The notes under the pieces were generated by a model. It saw only the letters and a program-made list of their open reading frames with translations. It did not search any database and was not told the DNA's origin. Positions 16,980 through 26,500 of a DNA stretch of 51,688 nucleotides are shown piece by piece. The stretch is from Cytobacillus praedii (GTDB taxonomy: Bacteria; Bacillota; Bacilli; Bacillales; Cytobacillaceae): positions 683 through 52,370 of the forward strand of contig NZ_LMBX01000034.1 of the NCBI RefSeq assembly GCF_001439605.1, written 5' to 3'. Position 1 is the stretch's first letter. Each line of letters opens with the position of its first letter. The position numbers were made by a program, and so were the translations under genes.

Positions 16980-19466
16980 ATGTTGGATTTCAATAAGTTA
17001 TTAGAAGATACACTAAGTAGTGATGTCCTAAGTCCCATTGAAATTTTTGATTTGCTACCAGAAAAAGATGAAAAATATGAAGAATTACTAAGACCTGCTC
17101 AAGAAAAAGTACTTGAGACTTGGTTTAATGAATTTAGAGAAAATCCAAATACAGTGATAAAAATGAATACAGGAAGTGGAAAAACTGTTGTCGGATTACT
17201 TATGTTGCAATCATACTTAAATGAAGGAAAAGGTCCAGCTATATATATTGTTCCAGATAACTACTTGATTGAACAAATTATTAATGAAGCTAATGATTTA
17301 GGAATTAAAGTTACTAAAGACAGTAATGCAAATGAATTTTTAAACGGAGAAAGTATCTTAGTTACAAACATGCACAAATTGATTAATGGGAGAACAGTAT
17401 TTGGAGTTGGTGAGATAAAAAAATCTATAGGCTCAATTGTTATAGATGATGCACATGCATGTATGAAAGTAGCAAAGTCCCAATTTTCAATAAATATACC
17501 AAAGACAAATGATATCTATGAAAAGCTTTTAAATATATTTACTGATTGTATGAAACAACAATCAGTAAGCAAATATTTAGAAATAAAAGATGGAGATAAG
17601 AATTCTCAGCAGTTAATTCCTTTTTGGGAATGGAATAATAATTATTCAAAGGTTTTAGGTATACTTCATGAGAAACGTAATGATAATAGTGAAGAAAATA
17701 AAAGTTTATTTTTTAACTGGCCTTTATTAAAAGACAATTTAGAACTTGCGGAATGTATTATTACAGGTCAGGAATTAATTATTAATCTTGACTATCTACC
17801 AATTGAAGTAATTCCAAGTTTTGATGACTGTCCTCATAGAATTTTTATGAGTGCTACGATAGAAGACGACTCAATCTTAGTTTCTCATTTTAATATTGAT
17901 AGTGAACAAATCAAAAATTGCATAACACCTGGTAACGCTAATGATATTGGTGAAAGAATGATTCTAATTCCGCAAGAGTTAAATCCAAATATAACAGAAG
18001 ATGAGTTAAAATATTACTATAAGTACCTTTCTACTAGAGTAAATGTTGTAATATTAGTTCCATCCACTCTTAGGTCTAAATATTGGAAAGATGTAGCGGA
18101 TGTTATAGTTTCAAATCAAACAGAAATGATCGGGACTATAGAAAAGTTAAAAAATAAACACGTTGGTCTTGTTGTTTTAATTAATAAATATGATGGAATC
18201 GATTTACCCAAAACGGCATGTGAGGTATTGATAATTGATGGGATGCCTGATGTTAGAAGTGAGTTTGAAAAATATGAACAAATTGCTTTAAGAGGGAGTA
18301 GGGAAGTTTTAAAAGATACTATACAAAGAATAGAACAAGGAATGGGGCGTGGAATTAGATCAAAAGAAGATTATTGTGTTGTTTTTTTAATGGGAAATTC
18401 CTTGGTTCGATTCCTATACTCAAAAGAAGCAAAAGAGATGTTTACTGAGGCAACTCAAATGCAACTGCAATTATCGAAAAGTTTAGATAAACAATTAAAA
18501 GGGGCAACAATAAAGGAAATAGATAGTGCTATTTCGAATTGTTTAAATAGAAATCCTGAATGGGTAAAATTGAGTAAAGCTACAATTTTAAAATTAAAAT
18601 ATAATTCTAAAAACATATTCGATGAGGTTGTAGTAAAACAAAGACAAGCATTCAATGATGCTTTGAGTAGGGATTATAATGGTGCGATGGGGAAAATTCA
18701 AGAGCTTATCAATATTACACCAAATAATAATCATAAAGGATTTTTAAAGTATAAGTATGCTAAGTATGAAAACTTTGTTAATCAAGTTGCAGCACAACAA
18801 ACTTTAATGTCTGCAAAAAGGGTTAATAGTCAGCTACTCCACCCGGTTAATGGTATTGTTTATCAAAAAATGCAGTTTGATAATATACCACAAGTTAATA
18901 AAATATGTCAATTTAACATTAATAATTATAGTGATACTAATGAGTATTTATTAGGTTTCAATGCTTTGATTGATAAACTTCATTTTGAAGATTTCTCTTC
19001 CAATATTTTTGAACAAGCGATAAAAGATCTAGGCGAGCATTTAGGCTTTATTTCTCAAAGGCCAGAAAATGAATTTAGGAGAGGTCCTGATAATTTATGG
19101 GCAAGTTTTAATAACTGTTTTGTTATTGAATGTAAAAATGAAGCTACTTCTAGTACAATCTGTAAAGATTATTGTAATCAATTAAATGGATCAATTGTTT
19201 GGTTTGAGAAAACATATCCAGCGATAAATACATTTACACCTATTATGATTCATCCTAATACCAAATTTGAATTTGCAGCAAGCCCTGACTCTCGTATTAG
19301 GATAATAAATAAAGAGAAATTAGAGCTACTACGAGGTCGATTAAGAGAATTTGGAAGCCAAGTTGCACAGTCAAATTATGATCTTAGTACTGTTGCTGGA
19401 TTATTAAAATTATTTAAATTAGAGTCAGATTTATTTGTTAGGGAGTATACTGTTGATTTTAAATAA
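16980..19466 (+). CDS. DEAD/DEAH-type helicase with C-terminal nuclease-like motif
   Basis: 828 residues. SF2 helicase core: Walker A NTGSGKT (63-69), motif II DDAH (156-159), motif III MSAT near 290, motif VI QRIEQGMGRGIRS near 455. The C-terminal part has GPDNLWA near residue 704 followed by FVIECKNEA near 717, a D...ExK arrangement typical of PD-(D/E)xK nucleases. So it likely unwinds or moves on nucleic acid and cuts it. GGGGGG RBS precedes the ATG. It is divergent from the two unknown genes and convergent with tnsD1. Cargo position and build point to phage or plasmid defence; I cannot match it to a named system. Confidence 0.82.
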   Translation: MLDFNKLLEDTLSSDVLSPIEIFDLLPEKDEKYEELLRPAQEKVLETWFNEFRENPNTVIKMNTGSGKTVVGLLMLQSYLNEGKGPAIYIVPDNYLIEQIINEANDLGIKVTKDSNANEFLNGESILVTNMHKLINGRTVFGVGEIKKSIGSIVIDDAHACMKVAKSQFSINIPKTNDIYEKLLNIFTDCMKQQSVSKYLEIKDGDKNSQQLIPFWEWNNNYSKVLGILHEKRNDNSEENKSLFFNWPLLKDNLELAECIITGQELIINLDYLPIEVIPSFDDCPHRIFMSATIEDDSILVSHFNIDSEQIKNCITPGNANDIGERMILIPQELNPNITEDELKYYYKYLSTRVNVVILVPSTLRSKYWKDVADVIVSNQTEMIGTIEKLKNKHVGLVVLINKYDGIDLPKTACEVLIIDGMPDVRSEFEKYEQIALRGSREVLKDTIQRIEQGMGRGIRSKEDYCVVFLMGNSLVRFLYSKEAKEMFTEATQMQLQLSKSLDKQLKGATIKEIDSAISNCLNRNPEWVKLSKATILKLKYNSKNIFDEVVVKQRQAFNDALSRDYNGAMGKIQELINITPNNNHKGFLKYKYAKYENFVNQVAAQQTLMSAKRVNSQLLHPVNGIVYQKMQFDNIPQVNKICQFNINNYSDTNEYLLGFNALIDKLHFEDFSSNIFEQAIKDLGEHLGFISQRPENEFRRGPDNLWASFNNCFVIECKNEATSSTICKDYCNQLNGSIVWFEKTYPAINTFTPIMIHPNTKFEFAASPDSRIRIINKEKLELLRGRLREFGSQVAQSNYDLSTVAGLLKLFKLESDLFVREYTVDFK

Positions 19467-19528
19467 GTGATATAACAGTCCGTATTATTGTATTGAAAGT
19501 TAAATTAAGAGGATTGTTATTTATCTAT

Positions 19529-19560
19529 AAGAACTGAGATAAACTTTCTCAGTTCTTTAT
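19529..19560 (+). terminator. Terminator between helicase gene and tnsD1
   Basis: AAGAACTGAGA (19529-19539) pairs with TCTCAGTTCTT (19547-19557). It overlaps the tnsD1 stop codon and may serve both convergent genes. Confidence 0.7.
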
Positions 19561-21426
19561 TTTAATTCCACGGCTACTATTTTTTCGGATTATTTCTATA
19601 GTATTTATTAAGTCAGGAGAAATTTTAGTTTTTAACCCAGCAAGCTTTTTGATCTTCCAAGAATCCAATGAGTCTCCTCTTAATTTTAGTTGTTCAACTG
19701 CCCATACTATTCTTCTTTTTTGAAAATCCTCAGTTGATTCAGTTACGTCTTTTAGGATGAATTTTGTTATTGGTAATTTATCAATATGCCTTTCAAGGAT
19801 AGATAAATTACCTAATTGTTTACCAATAGCAGAAATGGTAATTCTCTTTGGTTTGTTCTTAGTTAGTAAATTTATAGTAGTTGGAATAACATCTTTTGCA
19901 ATCTCCTTGTCTTTCTTATCCCAATCTATTCGTGGGATAGGTGATGAGGTCTCTTTTCTACTAGGAGAATTAGTATTTAGCCAATCCCGGTCATTGCGAT
20001 ACAACCACATGTAAACAGAGGGATTCTTTTCTCTTAATTCGGTTTTGCTTAGTTCAGGGTATTCGTTCCGAAGTTTAAGCCATGATGTTCTGTAATCCCG
20101 ATGATTCTTATTAGGCGTTTCTTCTGTCTTATTAATGTCCATCTGTATTTTGGAATACTTTATTACTGTTTGGGTATCAACATTTAACATTTTTCCGATT
20201 TCACGGTAGCTATAAGAACCCACACCTATCATCTGATTTAGTTTCTCTATCCAGATATCACCGAATTGCTTTACCCTTCCAATTTTAAATCTATTTAATC
20301 CTTGTCGATCTGGACCCCTTCTGGTATAAACAAATCCACAGTTACATGTAAATGTTCCAATTGGAAACTTCGTCTTATTGCATCTTGTAACATTAATTTT
20401 ATTAATAATAACTTCTTTGTAATGTGGAGCTGCTTTATTTAAGCATGGAAAAGGTCCTTTTCCAAATTGCATTGTTGAATCCTCCACTATCTCTTTAAGA
20501 GAATTTATACTTGCAAAGGTTTCACCCAAAAATGCAATTAGCAAAATATGCCTAACTGGATGGAATGTTTTTCTGTGCTTTCTTGTAATAGTTTTTAACC
20601 AACAAGATTCATGGTCAGTACCGATATGTGATTGTAACAATTGCAAAAACTTTTCACCAAAGAAATTAAGAAACTGCTCTGCAAGGTCCTTTTGTCTTAC
20701 ATTTCCGTTGGGAGTTATTAATTCTTTCTTATTCAGCAAGTATTTATATTGATTCAGGAGTACATCGGGTATGAAACTTAGATCCTCTTCGATCAACTTC
20801 TTACTTTTTTCCGAGACAAGTAATAATAGATTTAAAACTTTTTCATCAAAGTTGTTAATTATTTTTATTCCAGTACAATTCGATAACTTTAATGCTTTAA
20901 ATTCGTGTTTGTTGAAACCCCTGAAAGAAATTGATGTATTACATAATATTTCTTTATGAACAGGACATATGAAACTGCTAGGTGTCTGGTGAACTGTATG
21001 AAGATATGGTTCACCATAAAGCTTAATGTTTTCATAAACACATGTTGGGCAATAACGAAAGTATTGTATATCTTTGACTGTACTAGCCATGTTACCAGTT
21101 AACATGTGCAGGGCGTTATTTGATTCTCCATATAGCATAGAATTAAACACAGTCTCTCTGATTTTTGTTGAAGCAAATGCCGTGTAGTAGTTATAAAAAG
21201 TGTGTTTCTTGATCCATTCTTTTGGTTCCAAAGGAGTAAAATGCTGTATGTTTTTATACAATCTTTCTAAACTACAAGGTAAATCAGGAGTGGAAATATA
21301 TGAGGGTTTTTCAAATAAATCATTTGTTGTACTTTTATAACTCAAATTTCCAGAATGCAAATGATATCTAGCAAACCAACTATACAGTAATTCTCCAGGA
21401 TATAATTTTGGGAAATATGTAATCAA
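19549..21426 (-). CDS. tnsD: TnsD-type TniQ protein, E1 glmS target selector
   Basis: Predicted sequence-specific DNA binder that brings TnsABC to the glmS tail. I use TTG 21426 (625 residues): AGGTAGGTGAT lies upstream and the protein then starts MITYFPKLYPGELLYS, lining up with MTSYFPPIFQDELLYS of the E2 protein. N-terminal TniQ domain with zinc motif CPTC...CPVH near residues 140-170; HPVRHILLIAFL near 290; second zinc-like region with CLNKA and FTCNCGFVYTRRGPD near 330-370; then HTH repeats (YSYREIGKMLNVDTQTVIKY). Length and tail match E2 TnsD throughout. It is reverse to the tns operon, 80 bases after a small XRE gene. Confidence 0.88.
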   Translation of the reverse strand: MITYFPKLYPGELLYSWFARYHLHSGNLSYKSTTNDLFEKPSYISTPDLPCSLERLYKNIQHFTPLEPKEWIKKHTFYNYYTAFASTKIRETVFNSMLYGESNNALHMLTGNMASTVKDIQYFRYCPTCVYENIKLYGEPYLHTVHQTPSSFICPVHKEILCNTSISFRGFNKHEFKALKLSNCTGIKIINNFDEKVLNLLLLVSEKSKKLIEEDLSFIPDVLLNQYKYLLNKKELITPNGNVRQKDLAEQFLNFFGEKFLQLLQSHIGTDHESCWLKTITRKHRKTFHPVRHILLIAFLGETFASINSLKEIVEDSTMQFGKGPFPCLNKAAPHYKEVIINKINVTRCNKTKFPIGTFTCNCGFVYTRRGPDRQGLNRFKIGRVKQFGDIWIEKLNQMIGVGSYSYREIGKMLNVDTQTVIKYSKIQMDINKTEETPNKNHRDYRTSWLKLRNEYPELSKTELREKNPSVYMWLYRNDRDWLNTNSPSRKETSSPIPRIDWDKKDKEIAKDVIPTTINLLTKNKPKRITISAIGKQLGNLSILERHIDKLPITKFILKDVTESTEDFQKRRIVWAVEQLKLRGDSLDSWKIKKLAGLKTKISPDLINTIEIIRKNSSRGIKIKN

Positions 21427-21515
21427 CTTTATCACCTACCTATTTTGTAGTTTAGGTGGTAGGTGTAAAAATATGTATAGAAAAGAGTACTAACCTCTTT
21501 CTTTATTAAAAGTAT

Positions 21516-21716
21516 CTATTCCCCTTTCAAAAGCCAATCGGTTGTTACGTTGAAAGAATTACTTGTCGAAACGACAGTATCCACTGAAGGTTTAGATTTT
21601 CCCTTCTCAATTTCGCTTAACGTACTCTGGGAGATGCCAACCCTCTGAGCAAATTCTATTTGTTTAAGGTTATTCTTAATCCTAAGTGATTTAAATCTTT
21701 CCCCTATTTTCATCAT
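21516..21716 (-). CDS. XRE-family HTH regulator, 66 aa
   Basis: Single Cro/C1-type HTH: IGERFKSLRIKNNLKQIEFA, then RVGISQSTLSEIEKGKSKPS with the recognition helix, ending WLLKGE. RBS GGGGAA lies before the ATG. It stands between the divergent tnsABC operon (157 bases away) and tnsD1, and reads toward tnsD1, so it may be co-transcribed with it and repress one or both. The gap at 21717-21873 holds AT-rich partial palindromes such as ATTATCGGAAGAGCGATATAA that could be its operator. Confidence 0.85.
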   Translation of the reverse strand: MMKIGERFKSLRIKNNLKQIEFAQRVGISQSTLSEIEKGKSKPSVDTVVSTSNSFNVTTDWLLKGE

Positions 21717-21873
21717 TATTCCCCTTCTCTAAATTCGGTGATAAAACCAGAATATTGTATAATTATCGGAAGAGCGATATAATTTCTTACAATTATATCC
21801 ACAGCTTTAATTCTTTATCGTTTATTTTAACCTAGATGATTAGAACTAGAAATATTTAAAAAGGTGGAGGAAA

Positions 21874-22713
21874 ATGGCCAAAAGAAGCTATTCGTGGACA
21901 GAAGAGAAAATCGTTAGGTATCAAAAAGAAGGAAGAGGAAGTGGTGAATTAAGGAACTATAAACCGTGGCTTACTATACATGATGTTGCTAGTAAAGGTA
22001 ATAGTAGTCGAATCAAAGGATGGAAAACAGGAAGGATTCATCATCTTCTTTCAAATATTGAAAGAAGTTATTTCTATCTCCTTGAATGGAGTGAAAAGGT
22101 TCTTGATATCAGAGAGCAATTCCCTCTTGATAGGGTTGAGACCGTTGATATTGCCAATAAAAAAGGAATTGAACATCCAAAAGACCCCAAAACTGATACA
22201 TTTATCCCCATGACTACTGATTTCCTTGTAACAATTAAAAGAGAAAATAAGTTAATTATTGTTGCTCGATCTATTAAACCTTTTTCTAAATTAGAAGACG
22301 AAAGAACAATAGAAAAGTTAGAAATCGAGAGAGAATACTGGGAAAAGAAAGGTGTTGAATGGGCTCTTGTAACTGAAAAAGAGATTCCAAAATACTATGC
22401 TAATAATATTCAATGGTTCCACCCTTTTATCTCACTAGAAAATCCTGATGATAAGAAGCTTGCTTATAGGTTATTAAGCTATGTAGGAAATCAGGAAGTA
22501 TCAAATACCCTATTTGATGTATTTAATAAATTTGAAGAGGATTATTTACTTGACCCGGGAACTGCGGTGAATTTTCTACGATATTTGCTAGCAAACAAAT
22601 TTATTTTATTGAATATGGATATAAAAATTAACCTTAGAAGTATCTTTATACAAGAACTCTCATTTAATAACGTGGTAGGTGGAACGGATGAGAAAGCCGG
22701 AAATAGTGGTTAA
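21874..22713 (+). CDS. tnsA: TnsA endonuclease of E1
   Basis: Cuts the 5' ends of the transposon so that, with TnsB, the element moves by cut-and-paste. The 279 residues match the family. Catalytic nuclease residues by position: E81 in DIREQFPL, D116 in TTDFLV, K135 in RSIKPF (known set in Tn7 TnsA: E63, D114, K132). N-terminal opening KIVRYQKEGRGSG and YKPWLTIHDVASKG are family features. RBS AGGTGGAGG before ATG. First gene of tnsA-tnsB-tnsC-tniQ; it overlaps tnsB. Confidence 0.93.
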   Translation: MAKRSYSWTEEKIVRYQKEGRGSGELRNYKPWLTIHDVASKGNSSRIKGWKTGRIHHLLSNIERSYFYLLEWSEKVLDIREQFPLDRVETVDIANKKGIEHPKDPKTDTFIPMTTDFLVTIKRENKLIIVARSIKPFSKLEDERTIEKLEIEREYWEKKGVEWALVTEKEIPKYYANNIQWFHPFISLENPDDKKLAYRLLSYVGNQEVSNTLFDVFNKFEEDYLLDPGTAVNFLRYLLANKFILLNMDIKINLRSIFIQELSFNNVVGGTDEKAGNSG

Positions 22714-24826
22714 TGATGTCATTAAGGATACACAGACAAACGATAGATTCAGAATATTATGGATAGACAAGCAATTAGGTTACTGCTATTTAATTAATAT
22801 CGATGACGAGAAACCAACTCCTTTTAGATATAGGCTAGATAATGTGATAGAGGAGCTGTTGAATGAACAATTTATATATGTTGAAGACAATTTTCTTTCT
22901 TGGAGACTGGCCCGAAAAGGAATTAATGAAAAGGATGAACAATTGAGGAATAATGCCTGGGATACCATAAAAGACATTGTTAAGGTAGAGCCTGATATCT
23001 ATGAAAAGCATAAACGAGGTAAATTGATTAATCAGGTTGAAGAAACAGGAGTTGCTACTAAAAAAACTATTCTTAAGTATCTGAGGAAATATTGGCAAAG
23101 AGGAATGGTAATAAATTGTTTATTGCCTGACTATGTTAATTGTGGAAACAGAGGTGATTATGATTATAAGAAGAAAACAGGTCGCCCTAGGAATCGTGGC
23201 GGTGGAATAAATATAACCGATAAGCTAAGTGAACTGTTTAAAAAGTATATTAATAAACATTACCTTAATAAGAAAAAACCCTCACTCTCTTTTGCTTATA
23301 ACATGATGTTGAAAGAGAAATTTAATAAAGGTTATATATTTGATGAAAATGGAAAAAAACGTCTAAGGTTGGAAGATGAAGAAAACATTCCTACGTACGC
23401 TCAGTTTTATTATTGGTTTAAGAAGATGTACAAACAAGATGTGATTACAAAAAAAAGAGAAGGTGATTCAGCATATGAAAGAAATCATAGAGAAATGCTC
23501 GGATCAACAGAGTTTGACTCTTTTGGTCCAGGTTGGCTATATCAAATTGATGCTACACCTGCTGACATATACTTATTAAATCGTATAAGTACAAATTGGA
23601 TGGTTGGAAAACCTACACTGTATTTTGTTATAGATGTATTTAGCCGGATGATAACGGGCTTTTATATTAGCTTAAATAATGCCTCTTGGATTAGTATGGC
23701 TTCTGCATTAAAAAATGCATTTAGTGAAAAAAAAGAATACTGTAGAAATCTTGGAATTGATATTAGTGAAGACCAATGGCCAGTTAAAGGATTGCCTAGC
23801 GCTATTATTGGTGACAGAGGCGAATTAGAAAGTAAATTTGCGGACGGATTAGTATATGGAGTTGGTGTAGAGATTAATAATAATCCACCTTATCGTCCAG
23901 ATTGGAAGGGTATAGTTGAACAATTATTTCATTCCTCCCATGAAGGAATTCGACCATTATTGCCAGGTTATTTACATAAAGATTCAAAAGGTAGAGGTTC
24001 TAAAGATTTTAGAACAGAAGCAACTCTTACATTGGATGATTATATTAAAGTAATTGTCTATTTTATAAACTACTATAATCACAACCACTATATGAAAGAT
24101 TATATAAGATCACCTGAGATGATAGCTGAAGATGTTCGTCCAATACCTATACAGTTATGGAATTGGGGAATAAGAACAAACGGAGCTCTAAGAACGTTAA
24201 ATGAGAAGGTAGTTAATTTCCACCTATTACCTAGCGACAAAGCTACTATTACAGCAGAAGGAATTCGATATAAGGATATGTTATATTCTTGTGAGGTTGC
24301 TTTGAAAGAGGGCTGGTTTGCAAAAGCTAGGAAAAAGAAATGGAAAGTAGATTTTTCATACGATCCAAGGAATATGGATTACATTTACTTACATTCCTCA
24401 AATGAGACTATATATCACACCTGCACACTTTTGGACCATCAGCAAAGATATAGAAATAAAAGTATCGATGAAATTGACCAGTTCATAGTAATTGAAAAAG
24501 ATATGAAAAATAGCTTTAAACATGAAAAACTTGAGAATCAGTTAAATCTATTCTTGGATGTTGAAGAAGTAGTTAAAAAGGCAAATAAAAGAAAAAAGGA
24601 AGAACACGACTCTAGTATTAGTAAGAGTAAAAAATTAAATCAGGTAAAGGCAGTAAAATTAGAGGAAATAAATGAGAGGAATACTGAAGACGCTATAGTA
24701 TTAGATTCATCAACTGTTCAAAATACTATTGAAGATCCAGTAAATGAAAATCTTTCGGGTACAGTCTCCTATTCAATAATAGAGCTGTTTAAAAAACAAA
24801 GGGAGAAAAAAAGTAATGGAAAATGA
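22688..24826 (+). CDS. tnsB: TnsB transposase of E1
   Basis: DDE integrase-type transposase that binds the end repeats, cuts 3' ends and joins them to target DNA. Catalytic residues from ATG 22688: D288 (YQIDATPAD), D376 (IIGDRGEL), E411 (WKGIVEQLF), with the usual 35-residue D-E spacing. A charged C-terminal tail (KKANKRKKEEHDSS) is expected to contact TnsC. Start: AGGTGG sits 5 bases before ATG 22688; GTG 22679 is also in frame. It overlaps tnsA and also tnsC (by 11 bases). Confidence 0.94.
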   Translation: MRKPEIVVNDVIKDTQTNDRFRILWIDKQLGYCYLINIDDEKPTPFRYRLDNVIEELLNEQFIYVEDNFLSWRLARKGINEKDEQLRNNAWDTIKDIVKVEPDIYEKHKRGKLINQVEETGVATKKTILKYLRKYWQRGMVINCLLPDYVNCGNRGDYDYKKKTGRPRNRGGGINITDKLSELFKKYINKHYLNKKKPSLSFAYNMMLKEKFNKGYIFDENGKKRLRLEDEENIPTYAQFYYWFKKMYKQDVITKKREGDSAYERNHREMLGSTEFDSFGPGWLYQIDATPADIYLLNRISTNWMVGKPTLYFVIDVFSRMITGFYISLNNASWISMASALKNAFSEKKEYCRNLGIDISEDQWPVKGLPSAIIGDRGELESKFADGLVYGVGVEINNNPPYRPDWKGIVEQLFHSSHEGIRPLLPGYLHKDSKGRGSKDFRTEATLTLDDYIKVIVYFINYYNHNHYMKDYIRSPEMIAEDVRPIPIQLWNWGIRTNGALRTLNEKVVNFHLLPSDKATITAEGIRYKDMLYSCEVALKEGWFAKARKKKWKVDFSYDPRNMDYIYLHSSNETIYHTCTLLDHQQRYRNKSIDEIDQFIVIEKDMKNSFKHEKLENQLNLFLDVEEVVKKANKRKKEEHDSSISKSKKLNQVKAVKLEEINERNTEDAIVLDSSTVQNTIEDPVNENLSGTVSYSIIELFKKQREKKSNGK

Positions 24827-26459
24827 AAATTATGTTCAGTTACCTAATGGAAAAAATGTACCATATGCTATTTATACTTCTCAAGAACTTGAGGATTTCA
24901 AAGGTAATCCATTAATTGAGGCACTCCCTCCTATATTATCATTCGAAGACGCATACAATAAACTGGCTTTTTTACCAGAGTACGATCCAAAGGAAAGAAA
25001 TTTATCTATACATCATAGGTATCATGCTTTATTGAGATTAACAAGGTTTTATCAGCCAACAAATAAAACAATTGAGCTTGAGCTTAAGTTTTCAAGATTC
25101 TTAAGATATGGGTATGTAAATCGGAATCCCAAAAATAAGGAACATACAATGGTATTAAATGAGCTTAAAGATAGATTAATTAATAAATATGAATTGGGAA
25201 TATCACATGATATACGGACGACATCTTCAAGTTTTACGTTAATGGGATTTTCAGGAATAGGTAAGACTTCGGCAGTTGAACGCGTATTGTCTTTATATCC
25301 CCAAGTAATTATACATAAATACCCACTAAGCATATTCCAAATAACATGGCTAAAGTTAAATTCACCTCATGATGGTTCCATCAAAACCTTATGTATGGAT
25401 TTCTTTTTGAAGGTAGACGAACTACTTGGAACAAATTATTTGGAGAAATACGGGAAAAAGCGAAACTCAAATAGCTCAATGGTAGTCAGAATGGCACAAG
25501 TAGCTAGATTGCATTGTATTGGAGCAATAATTATTGATGAAATCCAACATTTAATGATCGGTAAAAAGAGTGATTCTGAAGAACTAATGAACTTTTTTGT
25601 AACTTTGGTGAATGAAGTAGGGGTTCCAGTCATGTTGATCGGTACCATGAAAGCCAAATCAATTCTACAACAAGATTTTAGGCAGGCACGAAGAAGTAGT
25701 GGTCATGGAGATATGGTATGGCAGCAGATGCAGAATGATGATAATTGGAAGGTTTTAATCTCTGCCATGTGGGATTATCAGTGGACAAAGTTTGAAACAG
25801 AGTTAACTGATGAATGGATTTACTATCTATATAAGGAGAGCCAAGGTATTACCGATGTTGCTCTAAAGTTGTATTTACTTGGTCAATCATATGCAATCGA
25901 GTCAGGGGTAGAGAAATTAACCTTTGATATTATTAAGTATGTGAAGAAAGAATATTTAAAACTTATTCAACCCATGTTGAAGGCGCTAGAATCTGGCAAA
26001 AAAGATGACCTTATCAAATATGAAGATATTACGCCATTAGATATTGAAGAATTTTTAACTGCCAGAATGTCTGTTGTGAACATGAGACAAAAAGTATTGA
26101 TCGAGAAAGAAAAGCAGGCTAAGAAAAGAATGGAAAAGGATTTATCTATTCTTGAAAAGGTAATTCTAACTTTGATTAATTTCGATATAGATGAACAGCT
26201 TGCAGAAAAGGTAGCAAAAAAAATTGTTAGTGAAAATAGCTGTTTAGATGCTAAAAGTGCACTATTTTTATGTATGCAAGAGATAGATGAACTAAAAGAG
26301 ACAGAAAGTAAGAAAGTAGTAAAATTAGCTGGAAATGAGTCACGAAATAAATTGCAACTAATAGTGGACAAAGGAAGAAAAGACGAAATGTCAGCGTGGG
26401 AGTCAATATTAAATGCAGGGTATATAAAATCTTCTAAAGAAGATTTGGGAATTGTATAA
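24816..26459 (+). CDS. tnsC: TnsC AAA+ regulator of E1
   Basis: ATPase that links the TniQ-bound target to TnsAB and takes part in target immunity. 547 residues. Walker A GFSGIGKT (144-151), Walker B IIIDEIQHL near 245, and arginine-rich FRQARRSSGHG near 290. GGGAG RBS lies inside the tnsB end; the ATG overlaps tnsB by 11 bases. A long charged C-terminal part (about 400-547) is typical for TnsA/TnsB contact. Confidence 0.94.
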   Translation: MENENYVQLPNGKNVPYAIYTSQELEDFKGNPLIEALPPILSFEDAYNKLAFLPEYDPKERNLSIHHRYHALLRLTRFYQPTNKTIELELKFSRFLRYGYVNRNPKNKEHTMVLNELKDRLINKYELGISHDIRTTSSSFTLMGFSGIGKTSAVERVLSLYPQVIIHKYPLSIFQITWLKLNSPHDGSIKTLCMDFFLKVDELLGTNYLEKYGKKRNSNSSMVVRMAQVARLHCIGAIIIDEIQHLMIGKKSDSEELMNFFVTLVNEVGVPVMLIGTMKAKSILQQDFRQARRSSGHGDMVWQQMQNDDNWKVLISAMWDYQWTKFETELTDEWIYYLYKESQGITDVALKLYLLGQSYAIESGVEKLTFDIIKYVKKEYLKLIQPMLKALESGKKDDLIKYEDITPLDIEEFLTARMSVVNMRQKVLIEKEKQAKKRMEKDLSILEKVILTLINFDIDEQLAEKVAKKIVSENSCLDAKSALFLCMQEIDELKETESKKVVKLAGNESRNKLQLIVDKGRKDEMSAWESILNAGYIKSSKEDLGIV

Positions 26460-26500
26460 ATTTACTTCCGGAAATATAGAAAAGTCTAATAGGTGATAAA

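Noticed and set aside
26000..26371. Reverse open frame of 134 codons inside tnsC of E1
   Set aside because: Shadow of the tnsC coding region; Ser/Phe-rich product typical of antisense frames.
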